Positions 49,386 to 59,700 of a stretch of DNA of 64,000 nt are shown here, piece by piece. Source of the stretch: Pseudomonas sp. Irchel 3E13 (lineage in GTDB: Bacteria > Pseudomonadota > Gammaproteobacteria > Pseudomonadales > Pseudomonadaceae); NCBI RefSeq assembly GCF_900187455.1, contig NZ_FYDX01000007.1:186001-250000 (forward strand), in the 5' to 3' direction. Position 1 is the first letter of the stretch, and each line of letters starts with the position of its first letter. The position numbers and the translations under genes were made by a program. The notes under the pieces were generated by a model. That model was given only the letters and a program-made list of their open reading frames with translations, did no database searches and was not told where the DNA came from.

Positions 49386-49829
49386 ATGTCTTCACTCATT
49401 CGCGCGGCCCTGATGGGCCTGGTTCTGATCGGCCTCGCCGGCTGCACGACGAAACCCCTGCTGACCCCGAAAGAACTGCTGGTGGTCGGCCACACCTACA
49501 GCCATGAAGAGATCAAGAAAGCCATCCTGACCGGCGCCGCCGAGCGCGGCTGGACCGTGCGCAACATCGGCGACGAGGTGATCCAGGCCGATATCCTGGT
49601 GCGCAACATGTACTACGCCCGCGTCGATATCACCTACAGCCTCAGCAACTATCGCATCGACTACCGCGACAGCCGCGAGATGGACTACAGGGACGGCAAG
49701 ATCCACCGCAACTACAACCGCTGGGTCAAGAACCTGGACAAAAGCATCCTGCGCGCGCTGAAACGCATCGAAACCGACCGCATGGTTCAGCGCGCCGTCA
49801 GTGAACAACAATCGAGCACCGCTCACTAA
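49386..49829 (+). CDS. Predicted lipoprotein at the end of the aryl polyene operon
   Basis: A 147-residue lipoprotein with lipobox LAGC (Cys20). The mature part has a compact alpha/beta look with a Tyr/Arg/Asp-rich middle (YRIDYRDSREMDYRDGK). I do not recognise a catalytic motif. It lies 28 bp after apeR behind a GGAGAAAAAGG-type ribosome site, so it is probably cotranscribed, but unlike the rest it is not overlapped. An envelope role linked to the pigment is plausible but unproven. Confidence 0.8.
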   Translation: MSSLIRAALMGLVLIGLAGCTTKPLLTPKELLVVGHTYSHEEIKKAILTGAAERGWTVRNIGDEVIQADILVRNMYYARVDITYSLSNYRIDYRDSREMDYRDGKIHRNYNRWVKNLDKSILRALKRIETDRMVQRAVSEQQSSTAH

Positions 49830-49845
49830 TCAAGGAGAGACATAG

Positions 49846-50292
49846 ATGCGTCTGAAAACCTGGACCGCCACCACCGCCCTGCTGCTCTGCGCCCTGCCAG
49901 GCCTGAGCCAGGCGCGTGATACCGCGCTGTTCCTGCCCTTCGAGAAAGTCGTCCAGCAGATGACCGCCGAGAAGAAGCTGGACGGTTCGGTGAAGTTCTA
50001 CCTGGCCGGCGTGCAGCCACGCGGCAAGGTCACCGTGGTGAGCCCGAGCGCAGTCACCAACAAGAAGACCAACGCCTTCAACAAGACTGACGAAGCCGCC
50101 TGCGAGTGGGCCCTGCAATCGGCGCTGCTGACCATGCAGGACGCCGCGAAGAAGGTGAACGCCAACGCCGTGACCAACATCGCCAGCTACTACAAGAAGA
50201 ACGAGCGCAAAGACGCCACCGCCTACGAATGCCACGCGGGTGCTGTCATGGCCGGTGTCGCGATCAAAGGCGACCTGTCCCGCGTCGACTGA
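49846..50292 (+). CDS. Small exported protein of unknown function
   Basis: A 148-residue protein with a signal peptide cleaved after LSQA (about residue 23) and a mature domain with two Cys (in EAACEWAL and YECHAG) that could pair. It resembles proteins often mislabelled 'excinuclease ATPase subunit', with no actual ATPase motif. It has a strong AAGGAGA site and lies 16 bp after the lipoprotein gene. It is the last gene of the same-strand run and ends 6 bp from the convergent LysR gene. Confidence 0.78.
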   Translation: MRLKTWTATTALLLCALPGLSQARDTALFLPFEKVVQQMTAEKKLDGSVKFYLAGVQPRGKVTVVSPSAVTNKKTNAFNKTDEAACEWALQSALLTMQDAAKKVNANAVTNIASYYKKNERKDATAYECHAGAVMAGVAIKGDLSRVD

Positions 50293-50298
50293 TTACGG

Positions 50299-51186
50299 TC
50301 ACGCTTTGCGGGTGAGCAGCTCGACGAAGGCCCCGGCCATCGCCGAGGCCTGCTCCCGGCGCTGCACCAGCCACACCGCCGTCACCGCCTCGGCATCCAG
50401 CAGCGTGCGGTAGACCACCCCGTCGATCCGCATGCGCTGGAACGACGCCGGCAACACCGACACCCCCAACCCCGCCGACACCAGCCCGATGATGGTCATC
50501 ACCTCGCCGGCTTCCTGGGCAAAGTGCGGGCTGAATCCGGCCTGCCGGGCCAGGCTGAGCAACTGCGCATGCAGGCCGCTGCCGTAACTGCGGGGGAAAA
50601 ATACGAAAGGTTCGTGGGCCAGGTCCGCCAGGTACACACCCTGTTCGCTGCCCTGCGCCAGCGGATGGGCGGCGTTGAGCACCGCCACCAGCGGTTCGCG
50701 GAACAGTTCGGTGGCGATCAGACTGTCCGGCAGCGGCAAAGGCCGCATCAGCCCCACCTCGATGCTTTCATCCAGCAACGCATCGGCGACATCGCGGCTG
50801 CTCATCTCCTTGAGGTTCAGATGCACCGCCGGAAAACGCTGGCGGAAACTGTAGATCGCCTTGGGAATGCTGGAATTGAACGGTGCCGACGAGGTGAAGC
50901 CGATCTTCATTTCACCCAGCTCACCCAACTGTGCGCGGCGCGCCACGTCGGCGGCCTTGTCCACCTGCGCCAGCACCTGGCGCGCCTCTTCGAGAAACAG
51001 CCGGCCAGCCTCGCTCAGTTCCACTCGTCGGTTAGTGCGCTCGAACAAGCGCGCGCCCAGTTCCTGCTCCAGCGCCTGGATCTGTTGGCTCAACGGCGGT
51101 TGGGATATCCCCAGCACCTGCGCGGCCCGGCCAAAATGCAGCTCTTCGGCGACGGCGATGAAGTAACGCAGGTGGCGCAGTTCCAT
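50299..51186 (-). CDS. LysR-family transcriptional regulator
   Basis: A 295-residue LysR regulator. The N-terminal HTH (about 1-60, with LHFGRAAQVLGISQPPLSQQIQ) is followed by a type-2 periplasmic-binding-like effector domain. It is divergent from an MFS efflux gene, the usual arrangement for local control of a transporter. It converges with the pigment operon with only 6 bp between stops, so run-through from either side would make antisense RNA. Its effector is unknown. Confidence 0.92.
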   Translation of the reverse strand: MELRHLRYFIAVAEELHFGRAAQVLGISQPPLSQQIQALEQELGARLFERTNRRVELSEAGRLFLEEARQVLAQVDKAADVARRAQLGELGEMKIGFTSSAPFNSSIPKAIYSFRQRFPAVHLNLKEMSSRDVADALLDESIEVGLMRPLPLPDSLIATELFREPLVAVLNAAHPLAQGSEQGVYLADLAHEPFVFFPRSYGSGLHAQLLSLARQAGFSPHFAQEAGEVMTIIGLVSAGLGVSVLPASFQRMRIDGVVYRTLLDAEAVTAVWLVQRREQASAMAGAFVELLTRKA

Positions 51187-51306
51187 AAGGACTCCAATAG
51201 GTCGTAAAACCTCTTAAACAGGTCGAACAATATATTGGAAATGATCATTAGCCAGCTATATGCTTTTTTGCAGTTGCCCCCGAGGCCGCACCCCGCCGAG
51301 GTTTCC
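51187..51306. promoter_or_regulatory. Divergent lysR/MFS control region
   Basis: A 120-bp gap. The LysR-proximal part has an inverted repeat AGGT-N6-ACCT (about 51199-51212) and a second AGGTCG about 22 bp after the first, plausible LysR-type contacts. An AT-rich AACAATATATTGG segment (about 51226-51238) includes a small palindrome. Confidence 0.5.
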
Positions 51307-52572
51307 GTGAAAACTGCTGTCGCGCCACACGCCCACGAAGTTCCCCCCGCCCCGCTCAACGACGCGGCCGCCACGCTGCAAGACATCTGGATCGAAAAAG
51401 GCACCCCGGCCTTTATGCGCACCGTGCTGGCGCTGTTCTGCGGCGGCTTCGCCACCTTCGCCCTGCTCTACTGCGTGCAGCCGATGATGCCGCTGCTGTC
51501 GAAGGAATTTTCCATCAATGCCGCGCAGAGCAGCCTGGTGCTGTCGGTGTCCACCGGCTTGCTGGCGTTCGGCCTGCTGATTACCGGGCCAATTTCCGAC
51601 CGGATCGGGCGCAAGCCGGTGATGGTTTTCGCGCTGTTCTGCGCCGCGCTTTGCACACTCGCCAGCGCGCTGATGCCGACCTGGGAAGGCGTGCTGGCAA
51701 TGCGCGCACTGGTGGGGCTGTCGCTGAGCGGGCTGGCCGCGGTGGCCATGACCTACCTGAGCGAAGAGATTCATCCGCAACACATCGGCCTGGCCATGGG
51801 CCTGTACATCGGCGGCAATGCCATTGGCGGCATGAGTGGCCGGCTGATTACCGGCGTGCTGATCGACTTCGTCAGTTGGCACACGGCAATGCTGGTGATC
51901 GGTGGCCTGGCCCTGATCGCGGCGGCGGTGTTCTGGAAGGTCCTCCCCGAGTCGCGCAACTTCCGCGCCCGCTCGATGAACCCGCGCAGCCTGCTGGATG
52001 GCTTCGTCCTGCACTTTCGCGATGCCGGTCTGCCGTGGCTGTTCCTGGAAGCCTTCTTGCTGATGGGTGCGTTCGTCACCCTGTTCAACTACATCGGCTA
52101 TCGCCTGCTGGCCGAGCCTTATCACATGAGCCAGGCGCTGGTGGGGCTGCTGTCGATCGTTTACCTGTCGGGCATCTACAGCTCGGCGCAGATCGGCGCG
52201 CTGGCCGACAAGTTGGGCCGGCGCAAGGTGTTCTGGGGCACCATCGTGCTGATGTTCAGCGGCATGCTGATGACCCTGTTCACCGCGCTGCCGCTGGTGA
52301 TCGTCGGCATGCTGGTGTTCACCTTCGGCTTCTTCGGCGCCCACTCGGTGGCCAGTAGCTGGATTGGCCGGCGCGCGCTGAAGGCCAAGGGGCAGGCCTC
52401 GTCGCTGTACCTGTTCAGTTATTACGCGGGGTCGAGCGTGGCGGGGACGGCGGGCGGGGTGGCGTGGCATTACGCCGGGTGGAATGGGATCGGGGTGTTT
52501 ATCGGTAGCTTGCTGGTGGTGGCGCTGGGTGTGGCGGTGTATCTGAGCAAGCTGCCGCCGAAGGCCGCGTAA
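51307..52572 (+). CDS. MFS transporter (YnfM-like efflux family)
   Basis: A 421-residue major facilitator with 12 hydrophobic segments. Motif A is DRIGRKPVM in loop 2-3, and a matching ADKLGRRKVFWG lies in loop 8-9. It is similar in layout to the YnfM/arabinose-efflux-like group, so a proton-driven exporter of small molecules is likely, with substrate unknown. The start is GTG at 51307 behind GAGG; the longer frame from 51235 runs over the regulatory region. A hairpin follows the stop. Confidence 0.87.
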   Translation: MKTAVAPHAHEVPPAPLNDAAATLQDIWIEKGTPAFMRTVLALFCGGFATFALLYCVQPMMPLLSKEFSINAAQSSLVLSVSTGLLAFGLLITGPISDRIGRKPVMVFALFCAALCTLASALMPTWEGVLAMRALVGLSLSGLAAVAMTYLSEEIHPQHIGLAMGLYIGGNAIGGMSGRLITGVLIDFVSWHTAMLVIGGLALIAAAVFWKVLPESRNFRARSMNPRSLLDGFVLHFRDAGLPWLFLEAFLLMGAFVTLFNYIGYRLLAEPYHMSQALVGLLSIVYLSGIYSSAQIGALADKLGRRKVFWGTIVLMFSGMLMTLFTALPLVIVGMLVFTFGFFGAHSVASSWIGRRALKAKGQASSLYLFSYYAGSSVAGTAGGVAWHYAGWNGIGVFIGSLLVVALGVAVYLSKLPPKAA

Positions 52573-52597
52573 AAAGCTGGGGCCGCTATGCGGCCCC
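52571..52597 (-). terminator. Intrinsic terminator, minus strand
   Basis: Arms GGGGCCGC (52579-52586) and GCGGCCCC (52590-52597) have a 3-base loop. Read on the minus strand, a T-run follows (the A-run at 52571-52575), so it ends the YgiW-type gene. It overlaps the end of the MFS gene. Confidence 0.85.
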
Positions 52598-52608
52598 AAA
52601 ATGCAGGA

Positions 52609-52962
52609 TCAGTTCACGATCTCAACCACATCCACATCAATCTCCCGCGACATCAGGTGCTTCTCCACCTCTCCGGTGAGCTTGACCTTGGTCTTGTCAT
52701 TGAACGCCACGGGCGGCAAGTCTTCGTTGTCGATTTCGACGGTGATGCTGCCGGTGTTGTCCTTGAACTCGTACTTGTCGTCGTTGTTGACCTTCTTGAT
52801 CACATAACCGGTCAGCACGACCGGGGTGTCATCAGCGGCATCGTTGGCCGCGGCCACGGTGGTGACGGATTGCGCACCCGGGCCGGTATAGCCGGCGCCC
52901 GCCGCCAGGGCTGCGGTGCTGAACAGAGGGGCGAGGATAAGGGCGAGGTAACGGGTTTTCAT
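52609..52962 (-). CDS. YgiW/BOF-family periplasmic OB-fold protein
   Basis: A 117-residue exported protein with a signal peptide (MKTRYLALILAPLFSTAALA) and a bacterial OB-fold (BOF) domain (about residues 45-116, with LTGYVIKKVNNDDKYEFKD and VKLTGEVEKH). Family members YgiW and YdeI bind small ligands and aid tolerance of peroxide, metal or peptide stress. It has its own terminator. Single-gene unit. Confidence 0.88.
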   Translation of the reverse strand: MKTRYLALILAPLFSTAALAAGAGYTGPGAQSVTTVAAANDAADDTPVVLTGYVIKKVNNDDKYEFKDNTGSITVEIDNEDLPPVAFNDKTKVKLTGEVEKHLMSREIDVDVVEIVN

Positions 52963-53110
52963 GGTTCTGATCCTTGGTAGGTTTTGATGGGATCAGAGTA
53001 TCGGGCACGCCTGAATTGAAGCTTAATCCGACCGCCCGCCTGTTATTTCTGTCAGTTGCGCCCCCATGGGGAGGATGGCTTGATGATTCTTCCCTCCAGG
53101 AGGACATCAC

Positions 53111-53983
53111 ATGGCCAACGCTTATGATCGCTATCTCTCCCTGCTCCTCGTCAGTAGCTGGCTAAGCTTACTGCCCCTATCCGGCACAAGTGCCGAAGAC
53201 CCGGCCCGCAGCGTGGTCCTGCGCCTGCAAGAGCGCTACGACGATACCCGCCCCGTATGTCCGGACGGCAGCCCCGCGTTCAACTGCAATGGCGTACTGG
53301 TGCGCGCCATCCGCGATCCGGCCAACCCGACCTTCTGGAACCCCAGCCCGGAGAATATCGAGCGCAAGGGCGTGTCCTTCTCTTATATTCGCGCCGACGT
53401 GGGCAATGACCGACTCGCGGGCGATGCGGGGCTGATCATGGCCGAGCTGGGGGCGCCAACCGAACAGCCGTTGACGGTGCGCTGCGTGTTCCCGCTGAAT
53501 GCCGGCACCGACAGCCGTATCGAAAGCTGCGGCACCGAGCAGTTTCCCCTGCCCTGTCATCTGAGCGGCGTGGTCGATATCCCCACCTGGCAGGCCCACT
53601 TCGCCGAATACGGGGGGACGACTTCGTGTTACTTCGCACCAACGGCCGACTGGTTCCAGTTCAGTATCGAGGTGCGCCAGCACTTCCCGAACCCTATTCA
53701 CCTCCAGTACTGGAACGAGGTGATAGTCGCTCCCTGGCCGCAGGATGTTCCCGAGGAGTTGCCGCTCGCGGCGCTGTATTGGTCGGGAGCTGGGGATGGG
53801 CTGGAGAAGGCACGGCAGATGCAGGACAGTTTCATAAGGGCGACCGGCAAGTTCATCCCCATCGTCAGGATCGAACTGACCCAGCCGGGGCGGGTCTTCT
53901 ACTACTCGCCGAAGGATCAGGCAGTACAGCCGCCGGAGCAGACCAGGACTTCCGGTAGCCAGGTGACAACACAAAATAACTGA
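53111..53983 (+). CDS. Secreted halovibrin-like protein
   Basis: A 290-residue exported protein with a signal peptide cleaved near SGTSA-ED (about residue 28). The mature part has six Cys (VCPDG, NCNG, VRCVFP, ESCGT, PLPCHL, TSCYF), enough for three disulfides. The segments CNGVLVRAI, FWNPSPENIERKGVSFSYIRAD and the later TWQAHFAEY recall the halovibrin HvnA family, secreted NAD-glycohydrolase/ADP-ribosylation proteins of Vibrio fischeri. This match is from memory. A perfect AGGAGG precedes the ATG. No immunity or secretion gene adjoins. Confidence 0.72.
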   Translation: MANAYDRYLSLLLVSSWLSLLPLSGTSAEDPARSVVLRLQERYDDTRPVCPDGSPAFNCNGVLVRAIRDPANPTFWNPSPENIERKGVSFSYIRADVGNDRLAGDAGLIMAELGAPTEQPLTVRCVFPLNAGTDSRIESCGTEQFPLPCHLSGVVDIPTWQAHFAEYGGTTSCYFAPTADWFQFSIEVRQHFPNPIHLQYWNEVIVAPWPQDVPEELPLAALYWSGAGDGLEKARQMQDSFIRATGKFIPIVRIELTQPGRVFYYSPKDQAVQPPEQTRTSGSQVTTQNN

Positions 53984-53996
53984 CTGGCACACACCT

Positions 53997-54070
53997 TTTA
54001 GCAGCGGGTTTATCCGCGATTACGTCGGTGATTTCACTGTCGCAATCGCAGGTGGACCCGCTACTACAGG
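53997..54070. repeat. Degenerate inverted REP pair
   Basis: Two inverted units of the GCGGGTTTATCCGCGAT / ATCGCAGGTGGACCCGC type, a variant of the common Pseudomonas REP core. AGCGGGT (54003-54009) pairs with ACCCGCT (54056-54062). It lies between two convergent genes, the halovibrin-like gene and hemE. Confidence 0.6.
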
Positions 54071-54080
54071 GTCGCGTGTA

Positions 54081-55145
54081 TCAGCCGTGGTACTGAGCTG
54101 ACAGCTCATGCACCGCGTTGATGAACGCGCCGGCATGTTCGGGATCGACTTCCGGGGTGATGCCGTGGCCGAGGTTGAACACGTGGCCCGAACCATGGCC
54201 GTAGCTGGCGAGGATGCGCGCCACTTCGGCACGGATGGCTTGCGGCTTGGCGTAGAGCACGGTCGGGTCCATGTTGCCCTGCAGCGCGACCTTGTCACCG
54301 ACGCGACGGCGGGCGTCGCTGATTTCACAGGTCCAATCCAGGCCCAGCGCGTCGGCGCCGGCCTCGGCGATGCTTTCCAGCCACATGCCGCCGTTCTTGG
54401 TGAAGAGGATCACCGGCACTTTGCGCCCTTCGTGCTCGCGGATCAGGCCGCTGACGATCTTGCGCATATAGGCCAGGGAGAACTCCTGGTACGCCGCCGC
54501 CGACAGGTTGCCGCCCCAGGTGTCGAAGATCTGCACCGCTTGCGCACCGGCGAGAATCTGGCCGTTGAGATAGCTGGTGACCGACTGCGCCAGCTTGTCC
54601 AGCAGCAGGTGCATGGCTTGTGGGTTGTCGTAGAGCATGGCCTTGGTCTTGCGGAAGTCTTTCGACGATCCGCCTTCGACCATGTAGGTCGCCAGGGTCC
54701 ACGGGCTGCCGGAGAAACCGATCAGCGGTACACGGCCGTTCAGTTCGCGGCGGATGGTGCTGACCGCATCCATCACGTAGCCCAGGTCTTTCTGCGGATC
54801 AGGAATCGGCAGCGCCTCGATGTCGGCCAGGGTGCTGACGACTTTCTTGAAGCGCGGACCTTCGCCGGTCTCGAAGTACAGGCCCTGGCCCATGGCATCG
54901 GGGATGGTGAGGATGTCGGAGAAGAGGATCGCGGCGTCCAGCGGGTAGCGGTCCAGCGGCTGCAGGGTCACTTCGCAGGCAAATTGCGGGTTCATGCACA
55001 GGCTCATGAAATCACCGGCCTTGGCGCGGCTGGCACGGTACTCCGGCAGGTAGCGGCCGGCCTGGCGCATCATCCACACCGGGGTGACGTCTACGGGTTG
55101 CTTGAGCAGGGCGCGCAGGAAACGATCGTTCTTCAAGGCAGTCAT
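54081..55145 (-). CDS. hemE: Uroporphyrinogen decarboxylase HemE
   Basis: A 354-residue haem-pathway enzyme that decarboxylates uroporphyrinogen III to coproporphyrinogen III. Family signatures [16 protein letters not shown] (about residues 21-36) and the [13 protein letters not shown] segment are present, and the length is standard. It lies downstream of gltBD with an intervening terminator, so it is probably its own unit. Confidence 0.97.
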   Translation of the reverse strand: MTALKNDRFLRALLKQPVDVTPVWMMRQAGRYLPEYRASRAKAGDFMSLCMNPQFACEVTLQPLDRYPLDAAILFSDILTIPDAMGQGLYFETGEGPRFKKVVSTLADIEALPIPDPQKDLGYVMDAVSTIRRELNGRVPLIGFSGSPWTLATYMVEGGSSKDFRKTKAMLYDNPQAMHLLLDKLAQSVTSYLNGQILAGAQAVQIFDTWGGNLSAAAYQEFSLAYMRKIVSGLIREHEGRKVPVILFTKNGGMWLESIAEAGADALGLDWTCEISDARRRVGDKVALQGNMDPTVLYAKPQAIRAEVARILASYGHGSGHVFNLGHGITPEVDPEHAGAFINAVHELSAQYHG

Positions 55146-55192
55146 GTCGGCATCCGGAAAAAAAGTGCGGGCATTTTCTCAGACAGACAAAG

Positions 55193-55223
55193 AAAAGGCA
55201 CGGTGGAGACCGTGCCTTTTGTC
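55193..55223. terminator. Terminator between gltD and hemE
   Basis: A perfect 12-bp stem AAAAGGCACGGT (55193-55204) with ACCGTGCCTTTT (55209-55220) and a 4-base loop has U-tracts on both strands. It lies about 50 bp past gltD. Confidence 0.92.
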
Positions 55224-55273
55224 TATCAGAGTGCCCTGGGTCAATAGTTTTTATTGTTGCGCCCAGTGGTATA

Positions 55274-56695
<1,422 letters not shown>

Positions 56696-56779
56696 TCAAA
56701 ACCTCTTTACCGCAGCTGCACGCTGCAAGACGATCACGTTAGCCGGCGGGCCCCGCGGGGCACCGCCGCTTGCAACTGC

Positions 56780-59700
56780 TTATTGCGGGTTGGCCCGAGT
56801 GCTGGAGAGCAGGTTCTTCAGGTTTGCCGCCTTCGGCTTGACCAGCCAGAAGCGACGAACGTAGTCGTCCAGGTTCTCCCAGAGCTCGCGGCCCCATTCG
56901 CTACCGGTTTCTTCGACGTACTCGGTCAGCACGCGGTGCAGATGGCTGCGGTAAGCCTCCATCGCCTCGCCGGTGATCCGCTGGATTTCCACCAGCTCAT
57001 GGTTCAGCTTGTCGACGAAGCTGTTGTCCATGTCCAGTACGTAGGCGAAACCGCCCGTCATGCCGGAGCCGAAGTTGTAGCCGGTCTTGCCCAGGACGCA
57101 GACAAAACCACCAGTCATGTATTCGCAGCAGTGATCGCCGGTGCCTTCGACGATGGTGTGGGCACCGGAGTTGCGCACGGCGAAACGCTCGCCCGCGGTA
57201 CCGGCGGCGAACAGCTTGCCGCCAGTGGCGCCGTACAGGCAGGTGTTGCCGATAATGGCGCTGTCCTGGGTGGCAAACGGGCTGCCGGCAGGCGGCACGA
57301 TGGTCAGCTTGCCACCGGTCATGCCTTTGCCGACGTAGTCGTTGGCGTCACCTTCCAGGTGCATGTTCAGGCCACCGGCGTTCCACACGCCGAAGCTCTG
57401 ACCAGCAGTGCCCTTGAAGCGGAAGGTGATCGGTGCCTTGGCCATGCCCTGGTTGCCGTGCAGACGGGCGATCTCACCGGAAATCCGCGCGCCGATGGAA
57501 CGGTCGCAGTTGCAGATATCCAGGTCGAATTCGCCGCCGCTCAGGTCGCGGATCGCCGGAAGGGCCATCTGCACCATCTTCTCGGCCAACAGGCCCTTGT
57601 CGAACGGCGGGTTGCGGTCAACTCCGCAGAACTGCGGCTTGTCGGCCGACACGTGCGGGCTGCCCAGCAGCGGGCTGAGGTCGAGGTGTTTCTGCTTCTC
57701 GGTTTCGCCCGGCAGCATTTCCAGCAGGTCGGTACGGCCGATCAGCTCACCGAGGCTGCGCACGCCCAGGCGGGCCAGCCACTCACGGGTTTCTTCGGCG
57801 ATGTAGGTGAAGAAGTTCACCACCATGTCGACGGTACCGATGTAGTGGTCCTTGCGCAGCTTGTCGTTCTGGGTCGCTACGCCGGTGGCGCAGTTGTTCA
57901 GGTGGCAGATGCGCAGGTATTTGCAGCCCAGGGCGATCATCGGCGCGGTGCCGAAGCCGAAGCTCTCGGCGCCGAGGATGGCCGCCTTGATTACGTCGAG
58001 GCCGGTTTTCAGGCCGCCATCGGTCTGTACCCGGACCTTGCCGCGCAAGTCGTTGCCGCGCAGGGTCTGGTGAGTTTCGGCCAGGCCCAGTTCCCACGGG
58101 GCGCCAGCGTACTTGATCGAGGTCAGCGGCGACGCACCGGTACCACCGTCATAACCAGAGATGGTGATGAGGTCGGCGTAGGCCTTGGCCACACCGGCGG
58201 CGATGGTGCCGACACCGGCTTCCGCCACCAGCTTGACCGATACCAGCGCCTGCGGGTTGACCTGCTTGAGGTCGAAGATCAGTTGCGACAGGTCTTCGAT
58301 CGAGTAGATGTCATGGTGCGGCGGAGGCGAAATCAGGGTCACGCCCGGAACCGCGTAGCGCAGCTTGGCGATCAGGCCGTTGACCTTGCCGCCTGGCAGT
58401 TGACCACCCTCGCCCGGCTTGGCGCCTTGAGCAACCTTGATCTGCAGCACTTCGGCGTTGACCAGGTACTCGGGGGTGACACCGAAACGACCGGTGGCGA
58501 CCTGTTTGATTTTCGAACTGCGGATGGTGCCGTAGCGGGCCGGATCTTCGCCGCCCTCACCGGAGTTGGAACGCGCGCCCAGGCGGTTCATTGCCTCGGC
58601 CAGCGCTTCGTGGGCTTCCGGCGACAGCGCGCCCAGGGAGATGCCGGCGGAGTCGAAGCGTTGCAGGATCGCTTGCAGCGGTTCGATTTCGCTCAGGTCC
58701 AGCGCCTGGTCGGCGGTCTTCACCTTGAGCAGGTCGCGGATCATCGACACCGGACGGTTGTCCACCAGCGCGGTGTATTCCTTGAACTTCTCGTAGTCGC
58801 CTTGTTGCACGGCGGCTTGCAGGGTGTTGACCACGTCCGGGTTGTAGGCGTGGTATTCGCCGCCGTGGACGAACTTCAGCAGACCGCCCTGCTGGATCGG
58901 CTTGCGCGGGCTCCAGGCTTCGGCGGCGAGCAGTTTCTGCTCGTTCTCGATGTCGACGAAACGCGCACCTTTCAGGCGGCTGGCAACGCCACAGAAGCTC
59001 AGGCCAACCACTTCTTCCGACAGACCAACCGCTTCGAACAGCTGTGCTCCGCGGTACGAGCCGACGGTGGAGATACCCATCTTCGACAGGATCTTCAGCA
59101 GGCCCTTGGAGATGCCTTTGCGGTAGTACTTGAAGACTTCGTCCAGATCGCCCAGCACTTCGCCGGTGCGGATCAGGTCGGCCAGCACTTCGTAGGCCAG
59201 GTACGGGTAGACCGCCGAGGCGCCGAAGCCGAGCAGCACGGCGAAGTGATGCGGGTCACGGGCAGTGGCGGTTTCCACCAGGATGTTGCTGTCGCAACGC
59301 AGGCCTTTTTCGGTCAGGCGGTGGTGCACGGCACCCACAGCAAGCGAGGCGTGAGCCGGCAGCTTGCCCGGTGCGATATGACGGTCGGTCAGCACCAGTT
59401 GGGTTTTGCCAGCGCGCACGGCTTCTTCGGCCTGGTCGGCGATGTTGCGCACCGCAGCTTCCAGACCCAGGCTTTCTTCATAGTTGAGGTCGATGACATG
59501 ACGCTCGAAGCCAGGGCGGTCGAGGTTCATCAGCGAACGCCACTTGGCCGGCGAGATGACCGGCGAGCTGAGGATCACCCGCGACGCATGCTCGGGCGAT
59601 TCCTGGAAGATATTGCGCTCGGCACCGAGGCAGATCTCCAGCGACATGACGATGGCTTCACGCAGCGGGTCGATCGGCGGGTTGGTCACCTGCGCGAACT

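Noticed and set aside
51256..52599. A 447-codon minus-strand frame opposite the MFS gene
   Set aside because: His/Gln/Arg-rich shadow; the plus strand has a clear 12-segment transporter with motif A.
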